From Termitomyces sp. T153 (taxonomy: Eukaryota; Basidiomycota; Agaricomycetes; Agaricales; Lyophyllaceae), in assembly GCA_018296165.2 (NCBI GenBank), contig JACKQL020000139.1:43370-107369 (forward strand): a stretch of DNA of 64,000 nt, read 5' to 3'. Below are positions 56,198-64,000 of this stretch, piece by piece. The notes under the pieces were generated by a model. It ran no database searches. It was not told where the DNA came from and saw only the letters and a list, made by a program, of their open reading frames with translations. Numbering within the stretch: the stretch's first letter is position 1; every line of letters starts with the position of its first letter. The translations under genes were made by a program, and so were the position numbers.

Positions 56198-57160
56198 CTG
56201 CTCATTGTTGATGGCTCCAACTCCACATTTTTGTTGACTTTTTCTTAAAGCTCTTTGAGTTTCAAGTGATTGCTAGAAGCACAATCTGGCAATATGCAAT
56301 GGTGAAATTGAGTAGCCATTAAAAATGACAAAAGGCTTGCCCTCATTACTTCCTTTGCCTTGAAAATGTAACTGGTGTGATACATGATCTATAGAGTGAA
56401 TATTGAGTTGTGAGAGGAAACAAGTATTAATCTAAAATTTTTGGATAATTTCCCACAAAATTTGAGTAAGGGAGCAAGCTTATCATGTGCAACCCTGACA
56501 TGTATGTGATGTGACATCAGCAATACATCAGTGATCAATGTTGCAACAGCCATTGACCATGTGCCTGATGGCCTTGGCACTCCTAAGAGCATTGCCAGGC
56601 TGAAAAATGAAGTTTCACATTTAAGGGTGACTTATTGGAGGAAGTGTGCAACTAAGGGAATCACTATGTAATTAGACTTGGATTATCACTCATATTCCAT
56701 GTCTAACAAGGGGGACACAGTGGCTCAGCTGGCACCATCATGTCCTTAGGGATAGCTAAAGCATTCCTGAGTGGGACCACAGGATCATTAGTTTGACTTC
56801 CATGTGTAATGCAGCCTTTGGCACAAAACACTTTAGACACCATACCTGGCTTATTCAACACTGCTGGAAGCCACCACCTGCATGTGATTGATGAGGGAGG
56901 CTTTGTTGTGCAGGCTGCTTTGGAACATACCAATCAACACATGATGCAAGGAGGCATAGTGATACGCCTGTCTCGAGTACGAGACAGGTTGAATATACTT
57001 AAAAAGAGAGATAAGGGAAATACCAATCAAAACAAGCTGAAAACTGTAAGCTTGGGTAAATGTCGAAAACTGTAGACATAAAAACCTTACCTAGTATAAA
57101 ACGAATATCACCAAAGAACCCAAGAAAGCACGCATTGAATGACGCCAGCAGGACCTATGA
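56198..57160. other. Pre-insertion sequence right of element F
   Basis: Begins with the right CTGCT duplication. No domain was recognised in either strand. CpG sites are absent until about 56970 and frequent afterwards. A possible tRNA-derived SINE lies near 56708-56830. Confidence 0.45.
56708..56830 (+). repeat. Possible tRNA-derived SINE head
   Basis: TGGCTCAGCTGGCA at about 56722 fits a pol III A box and AGTTTGACTTCC at about 56791 resembles a decayed B box (GGTTCGANTCC). Spacing is a little over 60 bases. A cloverleaf does not fold well, so this is a weak call. Confidence 0.25.
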
Positions 57161-57785
57161 TGTCGAGAACAGCTGGTCACGCATTTGATCAACGATCAAT
57201 GGCTGTGCTCGGCAAAAACCGGCTAGAACAGCTAACCGATGCCGAGGACAGCCATAGACGTCTGAATGCATAGCAAAAACCCTGCCTCCCCTCGACACCG
57301 CATGCCAGACCATCCAGAGACCAGACCTAGCCACCATACGAACTACGTGGAGCCTGCTAAGAGAGGAGTGGAAAAAGAAAAGAATGAGAAAAAGAGGTTG
57401 GACAAACGGATAACCGAATAACGCCGACCCAGCACGTCATCGCAAATGGCCAACCAATAACGGAGGAAGGCCAAGGAAAACCACGCGGTACACCCACGGG
57501 AGCGCACGGAAAACAGCCTGGTCTGTGCGCGTACGACGAGCTATAAAGAGGAGAGCAGGATCGGAGGAAAAGGGCAAGCAACAACGTACCACGGCTCGGC
57601 TAGCCCCAGGGAGCGGCTAACTTAGGCCTACGAGTATTTAGTTGGTTCGGGTTTTTATTTATATATATTTATTTGAGCCCATTCAAAAGTTCGAGACCGT
57701 CTCAACTAGCGAATAAATCAATTTAATTATTATCTACGACTGTAAACGTCTAAGTGAGCTTTCGTGTAACCTAAGCCTCCAAACT
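57161..57785 (+). mobile_element. Element I 5' LTR (LTR-4), CpG-rich
   Basis: It starts TGTCGAGAACAGCTGG and has CTATAAAGAGG (TATA box) at 57541. Its 3' boundary is uncertain (about 57780). It is collinear with the decayed copy at 12848-13430. CpG is abundant, unlike the coding part of the same element. The 3' LTR lies outside the window, so the duplication (TATGA on this side) cannot be checked. Confidence 0.65.
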
Positions 57786-58170
57786 CTGTGAGAGTAAAGT
57801 TTGATCCGTTGATCCGATCAATTGACGACATCAAAACTTACATTTCGCATCATCTGGAGCCCACTGCGAGGGGCTTTTGTTGCACAAAAACTTACTTTTG
57901 GATTTCCTTGAGGAAGTCCAACCCTTGTGAAACATTAGTTTTGCACCACCTGGGTCTTGGCCCAAAACACCTGAAGTTATTGCAACCAAGGTGAAAAACT
58001 CTGTTACATTAAGGAAAAGAGAAACTAGGACCGATAGCAGTGGTTCAAAGTCCTTTTTGCCTGACCCTGAAACCTTACTCAGAAGGAGAAAGCTTCGGAC
58101 TGAGAGAGTAATTTCAAGCTCACCAAAAGAACTGTACCCTACTACTCAACCAGTTTCTACTGCCTCAATA
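57786..58170 (+). other. Element I leader
   Basis: This is the region between the LTR and the first in-frame ATG of gag. It should include the primer binding site, which I could not match to a specific tRNA. The gag frame is open upstream to about 57991 without an ATG. Confidence 0.5.
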
Positions 58171-59463
58171 ATGGAGCAAAATATCAGATACAAACTGCCA
58201 CTGCCTGACAGCAGGGATGCACCTAAGTTTAAGCACACTGAGCCCTCTGAGGTTCGTCGCTTTTTGCAAAGGATGATCTCTCTGTTTGAGCATGCTGGGA
58301 TCCATGGAGATAAAGAAAGGAAAAAGAGAATCTTGGAGTATGTGGATGCTCAGACTGAACAGGAATGGCTGGGCTTTGATTCCTTTGGAGATGACTATAC
58401 TTGGTCTGCTTTTGAGAAAGAGATCAAGGAGTCTTATCCAGAAGCAGTGGATGACACAGGTAGTGTTGCAAACCTGGACAGAATCTGCAGAGAACATGCC
58501 AGACTTAGTAGGAATGACACTACAGAAATCCATTCTCTCATAAGAAAATTTAGAGCTGAGGCTAAGAAGTTGGCTAATGTCACTGGGAATGGGTCTCTGG
58601 TAGATAAATTCCTGGGGTGCTTTACACCAGCTTTTGGAGATGTGATTGAGGAGAGGTTGATCAGTAGATATGGCCACTACAAAGACCCTGCTAGGAATAG
58701 GCACAAGGACAACAAATATGACCTATCAGAAGTGCTGACAGTAGTGGGGACCTTGATAGATGGTGCTACTGTAAGGAGCCCTAGAGAGGAAAGAGTAGAG
58801 AAAATGGAAACTAGTAGGGGAAACATTAAGGAGGAGGAAGTGGAGGAGAAAATGGCTCATCTCCAAGATACTGTGGTTACCATTGGGAAACAAATAGGGA
58901 GCATCCAGAGTACCATGCAAGCTTTGCAAGCTGGTCAGTTGGACATGCGCAATACCTTCTTAAATACCAAAGGGAACCAGGGTATAAGGACAGAAGGGCC
59001 ACCTACCTTTCCAACTTCTGGAAGAAGTGGAGTTACTTGCTTCTATTGTTGGCAAACTGGGCATAGAATCTCAGAGTGTGAAGTCATCAAGGGAGATGTA
59101 CAAAAAGGATGGATCATCCTACTGGAAGGGAGAGCCAGGCTACCTAATGGTGCTCCTTTACCTAGGGATCCTGCTGGTATATCTCCTCATGCTAGATTAG
59201 CACAAGTACATGATAAGCAGGTGAACATGTACTTTGGATGGCCAGAAGATGACCCTCCAGAGACAGTCACTTACTCTACCTATGTGAACTCTGCTAGAGA
59301 TACAAGGGATGACATGCTAGAGCGCCTTCAATATAAGGAGTCAGATTGCTTGGGAGACTTGGAGAAAGGTTTCAATAAAATGGCTAAGATGCTCAGTGTG
59401 TTGATCAACACCAGAAACACAGCCAGTCCTGAGGGACAGAAATCTGCCTCTAAGGATTTTTAA
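58171..59463 (+). CDS. Element I Gag
   Basis: A 430-residue open frame from MEQNIRYKLPLPDSRDAPKF. The capsid-like region EVRRFLQRMISLFEHAGI...EQEWLGFDSFGDDYTWSAFEKEIKESYPEA resembles retrotransposon Gag. A coiled-coil-like segment (EEVEEKMAHLQDTVVTIGKQI) precedes a zinc knuckle CFYCWQTGHRISEC (CX2CX4HX4C, about 59040-59081). It ends in Asp-Phe-stop at 59463, eight bases before the next ATG. No internal stop, so it is still readable. Confidence 0.88.
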   Translation: MEQNIRYKLPLPDSRDAPKFKHTEPSEVRRFLQRMISLFEHAGIHGDKERKKRILEYVDAQTEQEWLGFDSFGDDYTWSAFEKEIKESYPEAVDDTGSVANLDRICREHARLSRNDTTEIHSLIRKFRAEAKKLANVTGNGSLVDKFLGCFTPAFGDVIEERLISRYGHYKDPARNRHKDNKYDLSEVLTVVGTLIDGATVRSPREERVEKMETSRGNIKEEEVEEKMAHLQDTVVTIGKQIGSIQSTMQALQAGQLDMRNTFLNTKGNQGIRTEGPPTFPTSGRSGVTCFYCWQTGHRISECEVIKGDVQKGWIILLEGRARLPNGAPLPRDPAGISPHARLAQVHDKQVNMYFGWPEDDPPETVTYSTYVNSARDTRDDMLERLQYKESDCLGDLEKGFNKMAKMLSVLINTRNTASPEGQKSASKDF

Positions 59464-59471
59464 ATAACTCA

Positions 59472-60500
59472 ATGAAGGCAATCAGGAAAGAGGCATCTCA
59501 ACCAGGAGTATCCTCATTGCCAGAGAGAACCCCTGAAAAACCCTGGAAAGAAAAGCTAACTCTGGTGATTCCACCTAGAGTTGCACCAAAACTGGACCTA
59601 CCTTTTGAGAAGGTTCTAGCCCTCAATGAGGGACCAGACTTGCCAGTGCAGGACACTGTTAAAAGTTCCTTAACAGGAACAAAGAGGAAGGAGTGGGATA
59701 GGACCATTGATAAACTCTGGGAGGCTACTGTACCTTTCAGTACTGGAGAACTGTTAGATGTGGCTCCTGGATTAAGAGAGGCAATGATACAAAAATTGAC
59801 TCTCAAATCAGGGACTCAGTCTAGGGATCCTAATATCCCAAGAGTAGCAGTTCAACAGCAGACTGTAAGGGAGAAGAAACCACCTGACAAAGTAGATGTC
59901 AATGACCTACCAATGGCAACCTATTTCATTGCAGATGGAACACAGGATGATTTGCCTACTGGTGCAGTAGTGCATCAGGATTGTGTAGCCACTTACTTGG
60001 AAAATATCCCTCCAGGAGAAAAGCCAGTAGTGGTGTATGTGGCAAGGGATTTGCAAGTGTTGAGATCCTTGAACCCTATTGTCAATCAGAGGGGACAAGT
60101 AGAGACAATTCTAGATAGTGGTTCTCAGATAGTCTGTATGGCACTAGATGAGGCACTTCGTTTAGGATTGACTTGGGATCCAGACATATGCTTAAGGATG
60201 GAGAGTGCCAACAGTCAAGTGAATACATCAGTTGGTTTAGCCAAAAATGTGCCATTTACTTTTGCTGAAGGCTTCACCATTTATCTACAAGTGCATATCT
60301 TTGTCAAGCCAGCTTATACTGTCTTGTTGGGTCGTCCATTTGACACACTGACAGAGAGCAACATACAAAACCTTCAAGATGGCAGTGCCATCATAACTAT
60401 CAGAGATCCTAATACTGGTCGCCGGACAGCCCTGCCCACTCTTCAAAGAGGGAAGGTGCCAAAGGCAGGTGTTGGAGGAGATAGTGATCCAAAATTTTAA
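59472..60500 (+). CDS. Element I aspartic protease
   Basis: A 342-residue frame in the -1 frame relative to gag, open from 59454. The retropepsin motif is VETILDSGSQIVCMALDEALRLGLTW, with the flap region FTFAEGFTIYLQVHIFV and the second hydrophobic-hydrophobic-Gly motif AYTVLLGRPFDTL. The first 200 residues are a linker. It ends Lys-Phe-stop at 60500. It would cleave the polyprotein in the particle. Catalytic Asp intact. Confidence 0.88.
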   Translation: MKAIRKEASQPGVSSLPERTPEKPWKEKLTLVIPPRVAPKLDLPFEKVLALNEGPDLPVQDTVKSSLTGTKRKEWDRTIDKLWEATVPFSTGELLDVAPGLREAMIQKLTLKSGTQSRDPNIPRVAVQQQTVREKKPPDKVDVNDLPMATYFIADGTQDDLPTGAVVHQDCVATYLENIPPGEKPVVVYVARDLQVLRSLNPIVNQRGQVETILDSGSQIVCMALDEALRLGLTWDPDICLRMESANSQVNTSVGLAKNVPFTFAEGFTIYLQVHIFVKPAYTVLLGRPFDTLTESNIQNLQDGSAIITIRDPNTGRRTALPTLQRGKVPKAGVGGDSDPKF

Positions 60501-60541
60501 ATCTCAATGATCTGGTCAGTGACCAGGGAGAGGTGGCAGTA

Positions 60542-63500
60542 ATGTTAGGGGAGAAGGAGAATGGTGAAGTAATGGTGACTGGATACACTATAAATCATAG
60601 TGGATTCAAGAACCTGGAGTTGAGAGATGTGTATCTGCAGGCCTTTGCTACAGAGGAAGATATGAGAGGCAGAGATGAGAAGACATTAGCAGCCTATCTA
60701 AATAGGCAGCTGTGTCAGATACCAGAGGAGTTAGAAGAGGTCTTAGTACAGCAGGAAATCCTAGAGCTAGAAGCAGGTGTGGGGGAAACTGCACAAGTAT
60801 TCTCTAAGAAATACAAACCTGTTGCTAGAAAGGTGAAACCTGTACTAGGCACCTCTCCTGAGGAGTTTAGAATTGAAAGGTGTATCACTGGAGATCCACT
60901 AGCAGACATACCACAGTTGGACCCAAACCCACCTAAGTTCAAACCCACAGGAAGGTACACTGCTGAGTGCAAGGAAATCATTGACCAAGTACATGGTAAT
61001 GGTTTCTTATGGCCAGAGGAGATGAAGGCAGTACATCATCTAATGATGCTGCAGAATGAGGCTTTTGCATGGGATGATTCTCAAAGAGGTAGGCTCAAGG
61101 AGGAATTCTTCCCTCCTGTAGTAATGCCAGTAATTCCTCACACCCCCTGGGTATTGAAGAACATTCCCATTGCTCCTGGACTCAGAAATAAAATCTGCCA
61201 AATGATAAAGCAGAAAATTGAGGCAGGAGTATATGAGCCATCCAACTCTTCATACAGATCCCAGTGGTTCACAGTATTGAAGAAGGATGGTGAGAGTTTG
61301 AGGATAGTTCACAGTTTGGAACCTTTAAACAAGGTGACCATAGCACATTCTGGGTTGCCACCAGCAACTGAAGAGTTAGCTAGTCACTTTGCTGGCAGAG
61401 CTTGTGGAGGAATCTTTGACTTGTATGTGGGATATGATGAGAGAGTGTTGGATGTGAAGTCTAGGGACTATACCACCTTCCAGACGCCCTTTGGTGCTCT
61501 AAGGTTGGTAACTCTGCCAATGGGCTGGACAAATTCAGTACCAATCTTTCATGATGACATTACCTTCATCCTGAAAGATGAGATACCTCATGTAACTTGG
61601 CCATATATTGATGATGTGCCAATCAGAGGTCCACCTCATAGGTATGAGTTGCCAGATGGAGGCTATGAAGTTATCCCAGAAAACCCAGGCATTAGGAGGT
61701 TTGTATGGGAACATCTGCAAAATGTAAACAGAGTGTTACAAAGAATCAAATATGCTGGAGGGACTTTCTCTGGGAAGAAGTCAGTAGTCTGTGCAGATGA
61801 GATTGTAGTGGTTGGACACAGGTGTTCCTATGAGGGACAGAAACCTGAGACCAAGCGGTTGGCTATTGTTATGGGGTGGGGTGATTGCCAGGACAAGTCA
61901 GATGTCAGAGCTTTCCTAGGTACTTGTGGTACCTTTAGGATGTTCATTAAAGACTATGCTAAAGTGGCTGCACCTATCAACAAATTGACTCAAAACCACA
62001 CACCATTTGTTTGGGGTGAGGAACAGCAGTCAGCAATGGCTCAGTTGAAAAAGTTGCTAGCTGAAAGTGCACCTCTAAAACCACTTGACTATGAGTCAGG
62101 AGGGGCAGTGGTCTTATCAGTAGACACTTCTTGGATGGCAGTGGGCTTTGGAATCTTCCAAGAAGCTCCAGGCAATCCTAAGCAACGCACTTGTGCTAAG
62201 CTAGGATCCATCACCTTGAATGAAAGAGAGGCAAGATTCTCACAACCTAAGAGAGAACTCTATGGTTTGATGAGAGCCTTGCAAGCTAATAAGTATTGGC
62301 TAGTTGGTTGTAGGAAGCTTGTAGTAGAGACAGATGCCAAGTATTTGAAAGGAATGCTAAGCAATCCTGGAGTAGGACCTAATGCCACCATCATGAGATG
62401 GATTGAGGATGTACTACTCTATCATTTTACTTTGAGGCATGTGCCAGGAAAGACCTTTAGTGTTGATGGCCTGTCTAGGAGGCTCAAGCAGCCAGAAGAT
62501 GAGGAGTACCCACCTGTTAATCCAGAGTTGGTGGACAACCCAAAGACTATGCACTTTGAATATCCAGCAAAAACCAACAATGAACTAGGATGGGAGGATT
62601 GGGAACCCTTAGCACTTGAAGAGTTTGCAGATCAAATTGACACTAGAGGTGGCTATCTACATACAGTAGCCATTGAAGTATCAGATTTTGAACAAGAACT
62701 TGATAGAGCAAGGTCTCAAGAGATGGAACTTAGGAAGGCAGTTCTAAGTCAGCAGCAGACATCTAGAGTAGATCCTGTTGCAGTACTATCTCTCTCTCAG
62801 CCTCTGTTACCCACAGAAGGTACTGAGGAAGAAAAGGAAGCAGACTTACAAGCCTACTTAGAACATAGGAAGGGTAGTGAGAGTGAACAGTGGGATGACT
62901 TGCTACCAATTGTACAAAGCTGGCTACAAGACCCAAGCAAAGAACCTGAAGGTTTGAAGGGTTGGGACCCAGACAAGTTCAAGAGGTTTGCAAGACAGTT
63001 CTTCTTTGATCAAAAGGGGAGACTGTACAAGCGCAATCATGAGGCTAGGCATAAGCTAGTAGTCAAGATTGATAAGCGAATGTTCATGCTTAAATCAGCC
63101 CATGATGCCTTAGGGCATAGAGGGACTTATGCAACCAAAATGTTAATACAAGAATGATTTTGGTGGCCAGGGATTGATGGAGATGTACAGTGGTATGTTG
63201 GGACTTGTCACAACTGTCAGATATGTCAGAAGACAGTTGTAAACAGAGCTCCCACAGTAACCTATACACCCTCTATCTTCCAAACAATTCACATTGATAC
63301 CATGCACATGACTCCAGCTTCAAATAGCTGCAAGTATATTGTCCATGGTAGGTGTGCATTGTCTTCATGGATGGAAGGGAGGCCTCTGCGCAAAGAAAAC
63401 CATAAAACAATTGGTCAATGGTTGTTTGAGGATGTGATTTGTCGCTGGGGTTGCATTGCAGAGATCATCACTGATAATGCTGGACAATTCAAAAAGGTCA

Positions 63501-63975
63501 CAGCTTGGATAGAGAGTAAATATGGAATCAGAGGCATTGCCATCTCTCCATACAACTCTCAAGCTAATGGCAAAATTGAAAGACCACATTGGGATGTCAG
63601 GCAGGCTTTATTCAAAGCTTGTGAAGATCGCACTAAATGGTTTTGGTTCTTCTTCCATGTAATGTGGAGTGATCGCATTACTATTCGGCAGAGATTTGGG
63701 TGTTCACCATACTTCATGGTCACTGGAGCTCATCCAACTCTACCTTTGGACTTAGTAGAGGCTACCTGGTTAATAGAATTACCAGAAGGACCATTATCTA
63801 CAGAGGAGTTGATTGGGTATCGTGCTAGGGCTTTAGCCAAACACCACCAGCATGTAGAAGAGATGAGGGAGAGAGTTGGGAAGGACAAACTCCAATGGGC
63901 CTTGAAGTTTGCAGAAGAGCATAAACACTCTATCAAAGACTTCAATTTCAAGCCTTTGGACTTAGTCTTGGTCAA
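60542..63975 (+). CDS. Element I Pol: RT, RNase H, integrase (one in-frame TGA at 63158)
   Basis: The frame is -1 relative to protease and is open from before 60500. RT has FGALRLVTLPMGWTNSVPIFHDD and the catalytic YIDD in WPYIDDVPIRG (about 61600). The tail FLGTCGTFRMFIKDYAKVAAPINKLT leads to RNase H: VVLSVDTSWMAVGFGIFQ, KRELYGLMRALQANKYW, VVETDAKYLKGML. Integrase: zinc region AHDALGHRGTYATKM, then one TGA at 63158-63160 where the family has Arg (CGA). It continues in frame FWWPGIDGDVQWY, CHNCQICQKT, IHIDTMHMT (Asp), ITDNAGQFKK (Asp), YNSQANGKIERPHWDVR (Glu). The C-terminus and 3' LTR are outside the window. Confidence 0.9.
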
Positions 63976-64000
63976 GAATATGATTACAGAAAGTTCACAC

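Noticed and set aside
56708..56830. A functional tRNA gene
   Set aside because: A and B box-like strings are present but no acceptor or T stem forms; at most a decayed tRNA-derived repeat.
57991..58170. N-terminal extension of element I Gag starting at 57991
   Set aside because: The codon there is GTG and no ATG precedes 58171 in this frame; nuclear fungal translation rarely starts at GTG.
59454..59475. Canonical -1 frameshift heptamer at the gag/protease junction
   Set aside because: The sequence around the stop does not fit X XXY YYZ in the gag frame, so only a general recoding or re-initiation hypothesis is kept.

Overview
The window looks like a basidiomycete genome, probably an agaricomycete. 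It carries short, regularly spaced spliceosomal introns, a many-exon GH35 beta-galactosidase, an intron-bearing tRNA-Tyr, and Ty3/gypsy chromovirus, LINE and Tc1 lineages that I associate with mushroom-forming fungi. The class call rests on recognition, not on a search.

Bases 1 to about 6,000 are ordinary host DNA with normal CpG content: the 5' part of a beta-galactosidase gene (minus strand, running off the left edge), a tRNA-Tyr(GTA) gene, and a complete six-exon tRNA-adenosine deaminase gene (TAD1 type). From about 6,100 to the right edge almost everything is transposable-element DNA, much of it stripped of CpG and full of TGA/TAG stops that read as decayed CGA/CAG codons.

The island can be read as a stack of insertions. 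From left to right: a 5'-truncated LINE (6,100-8,475); fragments of a minus-strand gypsy element; a Tc1 remnant (10,027-10,750); an unassigned decayed minus-strand gene; a minus-strand chromovirus D (about 14,290-19,544) carrying an insertion with a solo LTR inside it; a truncated element H; then two large composites. Element A (21,022-40,063, target duplication GATAT) is a complete 6.2-kb chromovirus split by element B (23,163-36,040). B holds further insertions, including two solo LTRs with perfect 5-bp duplications (AACCC and GACTT) and an inverted, truncated relative C. Element F (40,403-56,197, duplication CTGCT) is split by a younger, fairly well preserved minus-strand chromovirus G (43,578-52,365). 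At the right edge a less decayed Ty3/gypsy element I (from about 57,161) has gag, protease and pol in three successive -1 frames and runs out of the window.

The most unusual signal is a spliced gene lying antisense to the retroelement in the 3' internal region of the long-LTR family (B, C and G). Its copies share an intron position and encode a cysteine pattern CX2CX6CX15CX2CX6C, the spacing of the fungal Zn2Cys6 cluster. In B this antisense frame is open for about 324 codons although B has no readable pol.

LTR family names used below: LTR-1 about 1.15 kb, LTR-2 about 0.37 kb, LTR-3 592 bp, LTR-4 the LTR of element I.
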